DNA of 64,000 nucleotides from assembly GCA_947585745.1 (NCBI GenBank), contig CANPXF010000001.1, positions 62,001 to 126,000 of the forward strand, written 5' to 3'. The translations under genes were made by a program, and so were the position numbers. Within the stretch, counting starts at the first letter, position 1, and every line of letters begins with the position of its first letter. This DNA is from an uncultured Clostridia bacterium. GTDB lineage: Bacteria > Bacillota > Clostridia > Oscillospirales > Acutalibacteraceae. Shown here in pieces: positions 42,955 through 50,636 of the stretch. Below the pieces are notes generated by a model. The model had not been told where the DNA came from. It did no database searches and saw only the letters and a list, made by a program, of their open reading frames with translations.

Positions 42955-44559
42955 TTATTCTATCGCGTCGTAGGGATTGACCCGCGCCTCGGAGCTGACA
43001 ATAACCGTTCCGTCAGGCTTGACTACATACGCGTAGAAATAAATCTTTGTTGTTTTCTCAACCTTGCCAACGTCAATATACGGAGCGTAAATAAACTGAT
43101 ACTGCCCTGACTCGTTGGCAAGTCCCACCTCTGAATTATGTACTACAATTCCGTTTTCCGCTTTTTTAGTACCCGATTCAACCTCGGTTACCGCCTCTTT
43201 TACTAAATCCTCCGCGTTTTCAGAGGTTGTAAACGCAATTCCCATTCTGGAATAATCGTCAACCTTTGCGGTAGCGACAAGCTGAATTAAAACCTTTTGC
43301 CCGCTGACCGAAAGAGAATTAAATATAATTGAAGCAAACTCGTCGGCCGTTTTCTCGGTTTCCCGCGTCACGACGTCAATATCTCCAGTTACAAAGAATT
43401 TAAACGTCTTTCCCACAGCGACAACCTTAGAATCAATCAAAAAGCCCGATTCCGTATCGGTTGTAATCGTTTCAACATCCATATAATGCTTTACGGAATA
43501 TTCCTCGCCGTTCAGAGTTATTATATATTCCTTCGGTGTAGCTTTAAGGTTTACCTCAACCGTCGTATCGCCTGTAAACCTTGCGTCGCCGACGGAGTAA
43601 TCGTTGTAGGGATTTTTAATGCTCGGATAACAGGCAACCGCAAGCTCCTCGGCGGAAATTTTTTTCTCGGTTTTGTAAGTACGTGTTAAAAATGTATCCT
43701 CTGTACCGTTATTGTAATTATATGTTACGGTATAGGTAATCTCCTTTGGTTCGGGATTTGTCGGGTCGGTTTCTGTCGTAGTTTCAGTAACCGGCTCTGT
43801 AGTTTCGCTCTCGGTTGTCGGCTCCGTACTTTCGCTTACCGTGGTAGGCTGTGTAGTTTCACTCTCGTTTGTCGGCTCCGTGCTTTCGCTTACCGTAGTG
43901 GGCTGTGTAGTTTCACTCGCGGTTGTCGGCTCTGTGCTTTCGCTTACCGTGGTGGGCTCTGTAGTTTCGCTTTCGGTTGTCGGCGCCGTGCTTTCGCTTA
44001 CCGTGGTGGGCTCTGTAGTTTCGCTTTCGGTTGTCGGCTCCGTGCTTTCGGTAGTCGGGTCGGTTGAGTTGTTTTCGGGATTATCAATATCCACAATACC
44101 GCTTGTTATGACCTCTCCGTCAATAACGTTAGCATAACGGTATGAGATATTTCCCCCGTCAATCAACCCGATTGAGAAAAACTCGCTGAGCGCGGTTTCA
44201 AGAGCCTTTTTATCATAATCTCCGTTTACCTTGAATTGAACGGTAATCATTGCGGCGCCGTTCTTAAACACAAACGGGGAACTGACATCGGTCGCGTTAA
44301 AAACAATTTTATTTCCCGTATCGGCATAGTAACTGTGGCTTCCATTGTCATAAACGACTACGGATTCCACGCTTAAAGCGTCGGGATAGCTAAGCTCCCC
44401 GTCAAAAGCAACTATAGAATCGTCGCAGGTTACAACATATTCATAGGTTATCGTGTCCCCATCAACCGCAACCGCGGTAGAGGTAACACACAAAAATGCC
44501 GATATAATTATTAACACCGTTAAGAAAACAGATGTTAATCCTCTTAATCGCAATTTCAT
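42955..44559 (-). CDS. Secreted protein with cohesin-like N-domain and Ser/Thr/Glu-Pro repeats
   Basis: The 534-aa product has a signal peptide (FLTVLIIISAFLCVTSTAVA). A domain of about 125 residues (TITYEYVVTCDDSIVAFDGELSYPDALSVES) follows whose strands and VQFKV end resemble a cohesin or carbohydrate-binding jelly roll. Next are about five 18-residue repeats SESTEPTTESETTEPTTV, then two more beta-rich domains (YTVTYNYNNGTEDTFLTRTY and a C-terminal module). No anchor motif is visible. The antisense ORF 43841-44137 mirrors the repeats and is rejected. Probably an extracellular, possibly glycosylated protein; cohesin similarity is tentative. Confidence 0.72.
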   Translation of the reverse strand: MKLRLRGLTSVFLTVLIIISAFLCVTSTAVAVDGDTITYEYVVTCDDSIVAFDGELSYPDALSVESVVVYDNGSHSYYADTGNKIVFNATDVSSPFVFKNGAAMITVQFKVNGDYDKKALETALSEFFSIGLIDGGNISYRYANVIDGEVITSGIVDIDNPENNSTDPTTESTEPTTESETTEPTTVSESTAPTTESETTEPTTVSESTEPTTASETTQPTTVSESTEPTNESETTQPTTVSESTEPTTESETTEPVTETTTETDPTNPEPKEITYTVTYNYNNGTEDTFLTRTYKTEKKISAEELAVACYPSIKNPYNDYSVGDARFTGDTTVEVNLKATPKEYIITLNGEEYSVKHYMDVETITTDTESGFLIDSKVVAVGKTFKFFVTGDIDVVTRETEKTADEFASIIFNSLSVSGQKVLIQLVATAKVDDYSRMGIAFTTSENAEDLVKEAVTEVESGTKKAENGIVVHNSEVGLANESGQYQFIYAPYIDVGKVEKTTKIYFYAYVVKPDGTVIVSSEARVNPYDAIE

Positions 44560-44634
44560 AAGGAATCCTCCTTAACTAATTCAACATAGTCTACAAAAAT
44601 ATTATACTATATTAAAAAATTTTTTGCAATATTT

Positions 44635-45465
44635 TTATATAAAAATTTCCGGGTGCATACGGCTGTAATGAAAAATATATTGCTGGGCAATTCCCGCGTA
44701 ATCGCCGAAATCGTTTTCCGTCATATTCGGAAACAGCTTTTCGAGCGCACGGCGCATCCAAACATCAACGGGAAACGCCTCAATCCTGTGAAGTCCGAAA
44801 AGCAGAGCGCAGTCCGCGACCTTACCTCCAACGCCTTTAATTTTCATAAGCTCCGCGCGCGCCTCGTCGTACCCGATATTTCGGCATTTCTCCAAATCTA
44901 CCTCACCGCTTGCGACCTTTCTCGCTCCGTCTATTATGTATTTGTGCCGAAAGCCCGCGCGAATCGGGGATAAATCCTCGGGAGATAACGACGCGAGCGT
45001 TTCTGCCGTCGGAAAAGCGTAAAAATCATCAATTTTTTCTCCAAAATTTTCGCAAAGCCTTTCTATTATACCCTTAATACGCTTTATGTTGTTGTTCTGC
45101 GAAATTATAAAACTGCAAAGCGCCTCCCACGGCTCCTGTCGTAATATTCTTATTCCCGGGGCATAGGCGCACGCCTCCTTTAAAATCGGATGAATTTCAC
45201 TTATCTGCCCGCGGATTTTCCCGTAATCAAGCTCCAAATCGAGATAATTTTTCCAGATATTTTCAAAATCTTCTTCGGTTGTGTTGTCGATATAAAGATT
45301 TTCGCCGTCTGAATAAACTATAACCTTTCTTCTGAAAGCGACACCGCTGAATTTACCGCTGTTTTCAACCCAGCGAAAGCTCTGACCGCAGTCGAGAGTC
45401 TGCGCCAAATCGAGGTCGCTCACCCCCGTAATTTTAACGCCGTTTTCTGTTTTTAAACATTCCAT
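44635..45465 (-). CDS. ogg: 8-oxoguanine DNA glycosylase/AP lyase (OGG1-type)
   Basis: Start taken at 45465 (MECLKTENG) after TAAGGAGTAAGG; the tracked start adds 20 residues. The protein shows LDCGQSFRW, typical of OGG1 N-domains, and the HhH-GPD motif MKIKGVGGKVADCALLFGLHRIEAFPVDVWMRRAL with the catalytic Lys (GGKVAD) and Asp (PVDVW). It excises 8-oxoguanine and nicks the abasic site. The length (276 aa) fits bacterial OGG1 proteins of Clostridia. It is divergent from the DUF6062-like gene. Confidence 0.92.
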   Translation of the reverse strand: MECLKTENGVKITGVSDLDLAQTLDCGQSFRWVENSGKFSGVAFRRKVIVYSDGENLYIDNTTEEDFENIWKNYLDLELDYGKIRGQISEIHPILKEACAYAPGIRILRQEPWEALCSFIISQNNNIKRIKGIIERLCENFGEKIDDFYAFPTAETLASLSPEDLSPIRAGFRHKYIIDGARKVASGEVDLEKCRNIGYDEARAELMKIKGVGGKVADCALLFGLHRIEAFPVDVWMRRALEKLFPNMTENDFGDYAGIAQQYIFHYSRMHPEIFI

Positions 45466-45554
45466 TTCCTTACTCCTTAAAAACCTTAAAATAAGTATAC
45501 CATATTTCGGCGCGTTATGGTACAATTAATATATAAAAAATTACGAGGTAAATT

Positions 45555-46244
45555 ATGAAAGAAAACATCTGTACAATTCCTATTAACGATTTATTTAAAC
45601 CAAAAGACGGCTGTCCGATTTGCAGGATGGAAAAAATGCTGGAGGAAACGTACGTCGATTTCGTAGTCGGCGACGCGATGATGGAGCCGAATATAAGGAT
45701 TGAAACAAATAAAAAGGGATTTTGCCACAGGCATTTTTCAAAAATGTTTTCAGCCGGGCAAAAGCTTCCGAACGCGCTGATTATGGAATCGCACCTGAAG
45801 TCCGTTATCGACAGCGTTCTGCCGAAAAAGGCGGGGACAAAGCCCGACAAAAAGTCGCTTGAAAAGATAACGGAGCTTTCCGAGTCGTGCTATGTGTGCG
45901 ACAGAATCGACCGCGATATACACCACCTCCTCGCGACTGTTTTCTCTGAATATCAAAAGTCGGACGAATTCAGAACGCTCTACAGGGAACAGCCGTTTAT
46001 CTGCCTTAATCACTACGCGTACATAATGAAAGACGCTATGGGAAAGCACGGTATTGGCTCAAAATTTATGAAACAGTTTAACGAGGACACCTATAAGCTT
46101 ACAAAAAATTATCTTTTAAAGCTCAAAGACGACACCACATATTTCTGCTCAATGTTCGACTACCGAAACAAAGGCAAGGATTTTGGGGAAAGCAGGGATG
46201 CGCTTGAAAGAAGCATCGAGTATCTGACAAAGGAAAAACCGTAA
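45555..46244 (+). CDS. DUF6062-like cysteine-rich protein
   Basis: The 229-aa protein has two zinc-knuckle-like halves: CPICRMEKMLEETYVDF...GFCHRHFSKMF and SCYVCDRIDRDIHHLL...PFICLNHYAYIM, each a CxxC plus C-x-x-H pair. This duplicated pattern is typical of a Clostridia family known to me as DUF6062, function unknown. A GAGGTAAATT ribosome site precedes the ATG. It is divergent from the ogg gene; this pairing may be chance. Confidence 0.8.
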   Translation: MKENICTIPINDLFKPKDGCPICRMEKMLEETYVDFVVGDAMMEPNIRIETNKKGFCHRHFSKMFSAGQKLPNALIMESHLKSVIDSVLPKKAGTKPDKKSLEKITELSESCYVCDRIDRDIHHLLATVFSEYQKSDEFRTLYREQPFICLNHYAYIMKDAMGKHGIGSKFMKQFNEDTYKLTKNYLLKLKDDTTYFCSMFDYRNKGKDFGESRDALERSIEYLTKEKP

Positions 46245-46629
46245 TATAAAAGCGTTCACAGTATTTTTAACCTCGTTTCTTTTCTGATAAAGGTAAATTT
46301 GTTCATAAATTCACCCCTCTTAAATGGAAAATATTATAATTTTTTTTGACATTAATATTATTGACACAGATATGTCTTTAAGATATAATTAATTCTATCA
46401 GGGATAAAAGGAGGGTACTAAAACAAAAATTCACTTATTATATAAAGTAACGGAGGGTATAGTAAAAAATATTTAATAAAATGACCTTTAAAATCAGCAG
46501 AAATCCGATGTCCGACAAATCATCAGTATAAATTTCCTTTAAAGTCTTTTGATGTCGGAAAATAAATTTGCAATAAAACAGCAATAAAATTATAAAACAT
46601 ATATTAAATAAGTCAGAAAGGAAAAACCA
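46245..46629 (+). other. Long leader region of the DUF3298-type gene
   Basis: No gene of convincing size. After the promoter at 46361-46389 there is an untranslated leader of about 230 bases. It holds two similar Shine-Dalgarno-like strings (AGGAGGGTACTAAAA, GGAGGGTATAGTAAAA) without a following ATG. It also has an inverted pair (CCGACA...TGTCGG) and a possible 16-codon ORF (46478 region, MTFKISRNPMSDKSSV). Confidence 0.5.
46361..46389 (+). promoter_or_regulatory. Consensus sigmaA promoter with long leader
   Basis: Perfect TTGACA and TATAAT with a 17-bp spacer. The start codon is 240 bases downstream. Confidence 0.88.
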
Positions 46630-47340
46630 ATGAAAAAAATATTATCAATAATTTTATCCATTTCAATACTTTTCAGCGTAACTGCGATTTTATCTGTTCC
46701 CGCTACAGCGAGCGCCGCCTCCAAAACGGGCAAAAAATATGTTACATATAAAACCATTAACAAGAATATTAAGAAAAACGGAACATTGATTTTGAAGGTA
46801 AAAGCAAAATATCCTCACTTGAAGTCAAAGTCAAAAGCGGCTAAAAAGGTTAATAAATTCTTTGCAAATCAAATCAAAAAGGATATCAAAGAAATTAAAA
46901 AATTAGCTGAAAAAGATTATTCAAATATTAACAAAAATTCAAGTGATTATTATAAATATAATGAAAATATTAAGTTGACATATAACAAAAAAAATAAATA
47001 CTCTTTTAAAAGTAATTGTTCCGGATATACCGGTGGCGTTCACGGCTACAGTTCTGTCACAGGATATAATTTCAGCAAACAAACAGGTAAAAAAATACCA
47101 AATTCCAAACTGACAAAATACAGCGATAAAGCGTTAAAAAAGAAAATTGTAAATAAGGTTAAGGCGAAAATCAATAAGAATCCAAAAAATTATTTTGACA
47201 ACGCTTTGCAGACCGTCAAAAATTGCAAGATAAATAAATTCAATGTTTGGTTAGATGCAAAATACCTTTATGTGTATTTTAATGAATACGAGTTGTCGAG
47301 TTATGCAAACGGACCTACTCAGATAAAAATTAAACTCTGA
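46630..47340 (+). CDS. Secreted lysine-rich DUF3298-type protein
   Basis: The 236-aa protein has a signal peptide (ILSISILFSVTAILSVPATASAA). A domain of about 190 residues contains YTGGVHGYSSVTGYNFSKQTGKKI and DAKYLYVYFNEYELSSYANGPTQIKI, the marks of DUF3298/DUF4163 as seen in RsiV and PdaC-like proteins. RsiV binds lysozyme, so a muramidase- or glycan-binding role is possible, but no catalytic domain is attached. It is AT-rich and very lysine-rich. It has an AGAAAGGAAAA ribosome site and its own promoter. Confidence 0.78.
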   Translation: MKKILSIILSISILFSVTAILSVPATASAASKTGKKYVTYKTINKNIKKNGTLILKVKAKYPHLKSKSKAAKKVNKFFANQIKKDIKEIKKLAEKDYSNINKNSSDYYKYNENIKLTYNKKNKYSFKSNCSGYTGGVHGYSSVTGYNFSKQTGKKIPNSKLTKYSDKALKKKIVNKVKAKINKNPKNYFDNALQTVKNCKINKFNVWLDAKYLYVYFNEYELSSYANGPTQIKIKL

Positions 47341-47364
47341 ATTTAATATTATAAGATTCCAAAT

Positions 47365-47400
47365 AACCCCCTCCGCATAAATGCGGAGGGGGTTGAGTTT
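47365..47400. terminator. Bidirectional terminator
   Basis: A 13-bp perfect stem (AACCCCCTCCGCA / TGCGGAGGGGGTT) with loop TAAA lies between the convergent DUF3298 and glgB genes. Confidence 0.92.
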
Positions 47401-47435
47401 ATTTTTCTTAGGCTCTGATTTTTCAGCGGTCTTTT

Positions 47436-49811
47436 TTAGTCCGCTTTTTCAGCGGTTTCTTTCTTTACCGCCGCTTTTGAGGCGGGTTTTTCTGCAATTT
47501 TTTCAGCGCCGCTCTTTTTATTAGCCGTCTTTTTGGGAGCGGGCTTTTTCGCTGTTGTTTTCTTAACCGTTTTTTTCTTAGTTTCTCCCTCAGGCTTAGG
47601 CATAGTGTGGTTATATTCAAAAGCAATCATCGAAAGCGGAGGAACGTCGACCTCGATGCTCTGCTTCTTGTAGTTCCACGCAACTCTTTGCGCCTTTTTG
47701 TCGGTCTGAACGTAGTCGCCCGTACCGCCGAACTGCTCGTCGTCGCTGTTGAATACCGCCTTATAGTTTCCGAGGTTCGGAACGCCTACGCGGTAGCCCT
47801 CGCGCGGAACGGGAGTAAAGTTGCAGATAAAGAGTACAGATTTCTTTCCGTTCTTCGTCTTACGCACAAGGCTTACGATTGAGCTTTGCGCGTCGTCACA
47901 GCTCATCCACTCAAATCCCGACGGGTCAAAGTCGAGCTCATACATCGCGCTGTGCGAAAGGTAAAAATGCTGGAGCGCGCGGAAGTACTTCTGCATATTT
48001 GCGTTGTTTTCGTTGTCGTCAATTAAAAACCACTGCAATCCGACTTGTGAATTCCACTCGTCATATTGAGCGAAATCCTGTCCCATAAAGAGGAGCTTTT
48101 TGCCTGGGTGGGCGTACATAAAGCCGTAAGCTGTACGCAGATTCGCAAACTTCTGCCAGTCGTCGCCAGGCATCTTATTAATCATCGAGCATTTTCCGTA
48201 AACGACCTCGTCGTGGGAAAGAACCTGAATAAATTTTTCAGTATAAGCGTAAATCATAGAGAAGGTCAGCTTGCCGTGTTCATACTGGCGGTAAACGGGG
48301 TCTTTTGAGATATACTCCAAAAAGTCGTTCATCCAGCCCATATTCCATTTTAGCGCAAATCCAAGACCGTCCTGCTCAACGTCCTTTGTAACTCCTGCCC
48401 ATGCCGTACTCTCCTCCGCGATTACAAGAGTGCCGGGAGCGTACTGCTCAACCATAGAATTGAGGTGTTTAAAGAACTCAACGGCGTCTAAATTTTCCCT
48501 GCCTCCGTAAATATTCGGAAGCCACTGGCCGTCGCTCTTGCCGTAGTCTAAGTAGAGCATAGACGCAACCGCGTCTACTCTCAGACCGTCGATGTGGAAT
48601 TTATTAAGCCAGTAAAGTCCGCTCGCGATAAGGAAGTTTCTGACCTCGTTTCTCTCATAGTTAAATATAAATGTTCCCCAGTCGGGATGCTCTCCCCTCC
48701 TCGGGTCGGGGTGCTCGTACAGGCAGGTGCCGTCAAAACGTCCCAGACCGTGACTGTCCTTCGGGAAATGGGCGGGTACCCAGTCAAGAAATACTCCTAT
48801 TCCCTTCGAGTGCATATGGTCGATAAAGTACATAAAATCTTGAGGAGTTCCGAAACGCGACGTCGGGGCGAAGTAGCCCGTTACCTGATAACCCCAGCTT
48901 CCGTCAAACGGGTGCTCCAAAATGCCCATTAACTCTATATGTGTGTAGCCCATATCCGAAACATAATCCGCAAGCTGGTCCGCTACCTCTCTGTAGCTTA
49001 AAAACGAGCCGTCCTCGTGCTGACGCCAAGAGCCGAGATGAACCTCGTAAATCGACATCGGCTTGCTCTCATATCCGCCCTTTTTGCGCTCGTCAATCCA
49101 CTTTTCGTCTTGCCATTCATAGGAGCTTAAATCTGTAACGATTGAGGCGGTATCGGGGCGCATTTGCTGAGTATAGCCGAACGGGTCGGTCTTATCAACG
49201 CAGAAGCCGTCAACGGTCTTAACCTGGAATTTATACATTTCATTCTCGCTTATACGTGGAATAAAAATCTCGTGAACGCCCACCTGGCTTACCTTGCTCA
49301 TCATATGTATCGCGGGGTCCCAGTTGTTAAAGTTTCCGATAACGGAAACTCTCTGCGCGTTCGGAGCCCACACGTTAAACAGCACACCCTCAACTCCGTT
49401 AATCGTTTTCTTGTGAGCGCCGAGCTTATCGTAAAGGTTGTAATGAGTTCCCTGACCGAACAGATAACCGTCAACCTCGCTGAACTGCACGGGAAAAAAG
49501 TTACTGTCCTCGTTTTCGTAGTAATTTCCTTCCTCGTCCCAGGCGCGGTAGTAATAGTTAAAAACTCTGTCCGTATGAACGTTAGCGGCAAAAATACCCT
49601 TTTCGTGTATCAGAAAAGCGCGGTGAATTTCGCCTGTATCCTTGTTTACAAATTCCACGGAGTTGCACTGCGGAAGATAAACCGCAATCCTTAGTCCGTA
49701 CTCCGTAAAATGAGGTCCCAAAAGTCCGCGGGGCATATTATTATACATATACGCAACCTGCGTGAGATACTCCTCGTTAAAAAGCTTTCTCATATTGTAG
49801 TCAATTTCCAT
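47436..49811 (-). CDS. glgB: 1,4-alpha-glucan branching enzyme with lysine/alanine-rich tail
   Basis: This GH13 enzyme introduces alpha-1,6 branches into glycogen. After a CBM48 domain (VSVIGNFNNWDPAIHMM) the catalytic domain shows DWVPAHFPKD, GLRVDAVASMLYLDYG (nucleophile Asp), VIAEESTAW (acid Glu) and LSHDEVVYGK. The first 730 residues are a normal length. An extra 60-residue tail, KKKTVKKTTAKKPAPKKTANKK..., resembles histone H1 or HU-tail Lys/Ala/Pro repeats and is unusual for GlgB. It may bind polyanions or tether the enzyme. No other glg gene lies nearby in the window. Confidence 0.96.
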   Translation of the reverse strand: MEIDYNMRKLFNEEYLTQVAYMYNNMPRGLLGPHFTEYGLRIAVYLPQCNSVEFVNKDTGEIHRAFLIHEKGIFAANVHTDRVFNYYYRAWDEEGNYYENEDSNFFPVQFSEVDGYLFGQGTHYNLYDKLGAHKKTINGVEGVLFNVWAPNAQRVSVIGNFNNWDPAIHMMSKVSQVGVHEIFIPRISENEMYKFQVKTVDGFCVDKTDPFGYTQQMRPDTASIVTDLSSYEWQDEKWIDERKKGGYESKPMSIYEVHLGSWRQHEDGSFLSYREVADQLADYVSDMGYTHIELMGILEHPFDGSWGYQVTGYFAPTSRFGTPQDFMYFIDHMHSKGIGVFLDWVPAHFPKDSHGLGRFDGTCLYEHPDPRRGEHPDWGTFIFNYERNEVRNFLIASGLYWLNKFHIDGLRVDAVASMLYLDYGKSDGQWLPNIYGGRENLDAVEFFKHLNSMVEQYAPGTLVIAEESTAWAGVTKDVEQDGLGFALKWNMGWMNDFLEYISKDPVYRQYEHGKLTFSMIYAYTEKFIQVLSHDEVVYGKCSMINKMPGDDWQKFANLRTAYGFMYAHPGKKLLFMGQDFAQYDEWNSQVGLQWFLIDDNENNANMQKYFRALQHFYLSHSAMYELDFDPSGFEWMSCDDAQSSIVSLVRKTKNGKKSVLFICNFTPVPREGYRVGVPNLGNYKAVFNSDDEQFGGTGDYVQTDKKAQRVAWNYKKQSIEVDVPPLSMIAFEYNHTMPKPEGETKKKTVKKTTAKKPAPKKTANKKSGAEKIAEKPASKAAVKKETAEKAD

Positions 49812-50006
49812 AACTAATCCTCATTTCTGTTTTGAAATTAGAATATAATAGATTGCACAGCACGGATTTTTCGACACCTTGTGCATTTTACTATATTTAT
49901 ACAGAAATTATATATTATTTTTATATATTTTTCTATAGTCACTTGATTAAATTAGTTGTTTATGCTACTATAATAACAAAAATGTCTATTAACAGGAGAT
50001 GCGTAT

Positions 50007-50549
50007 ATGGATTTAAGAGTAAAAAGGACAACAAAAAACATAAAAGACGCGTTTTACGAACTCAGAAAAAAGAAAAGCGTAGAAAAAATAAGCGTAAAAG
50101 AACTAAGCGAGCTCGCTATGATTAACAAGGCTACCTTTTACCTCCACTACCGCGATATATACGAGCTTTCCGACAAGCTTGAAAACGAGCTTATCGGCGA
50201 AATTATTGACGATTTACGGGGCGTTGATTTCACAGCGGGCGAGGAAAATTTTAAGTTGTTTTTCAAAAAAATAAGCAACTCTATTCTAAGTCATAAGGAA
50301 GAAATTAAAACTCTTTTTTCGGGTTATGAAAACAATCATTTCATAAATCACCTTGAAAATAAGCTTAAAGAATACATTTTCTCCGCCTTTCCCTCGATTG
50401 AAAACAACATAAACAACAATATCTTCATCACGTTTATAATTCACGGCGCATATCAAACCTACATACGCAACACCTCGGTAAACTCTGAAATTCTTGTCGA
50501 AGCTACAACAAATTTTCTGTTAAAGCTGATTGACTCATATACATTTTAA
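50007..50549 (+). CDS. TetR/AcrR-family regulator
   Basis: The 180-aa protein begins with the TetR HTH: RTTKNIKDAFYELRKKKSVEKISVKELSELAMINKATFYLHYRDIYELSDKL. The C-terminal ligand domain (TetR_C-like, NSILSHKEEIKTLFSGYENNHFINHL) fits regulators of small Clostridia exporters. A CAGGAGATGCGTAT ribosome site precedes the ATG. It sits 87 bases upstream of an ABC exporter gene pair and probably represses it. The inducing drug or metabolite is unknown. Confidence 0.9.
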   Translation: MDLRVKRTTKNIKDAFYELRKKKSVEKISVKELSELAMINKATFYLHYRDIYELSDKLENELIGEIIDDLRGVDFTAGEENFKLFFKKISNSILSHKEEIKTLFSGYENNHFINHLENKLKEYIFSAFPSIENNINNNIFITFIIHGAYQTYIRNTSVNSEILVEATTNFLLKLIDSYTF

Positions 50550-50579
50550 TTGAATTATATATTAAAATCCTATAAGCTA

Positions 50580-50607
50580 TTGACTTAATTTTTATATAAA
50601 ATAAAAT
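50580..50607 (+). promoter_or_regulatory. Probable promoter of the ABC exporter operon
   Basis: TTGACT and TAAAAT with a 16-bp spacer between the TetR stop and the ABC start. AT-rich surroundings make exact choice uncertain. Confidence 0.55.
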
Positions 50608-50636
50608 ATATATAGGTAATAAAAAGGAGCAGATTT

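Noticed and set aside
43841-44137. 98-aa Val/Ser repeat ORF
   Set aside because: Antisense of the 54-bp Ser/Thr/Glu repeats in the secreted protein gene.
42955-44559. Scaffoldin or dockerin-bearing cellulosome/amylosome component
   Set aside because: No dockerin calcium-loop repeats are visible and the cohesin likeness rests on strand pattern only, so I did not call an amylosome component.
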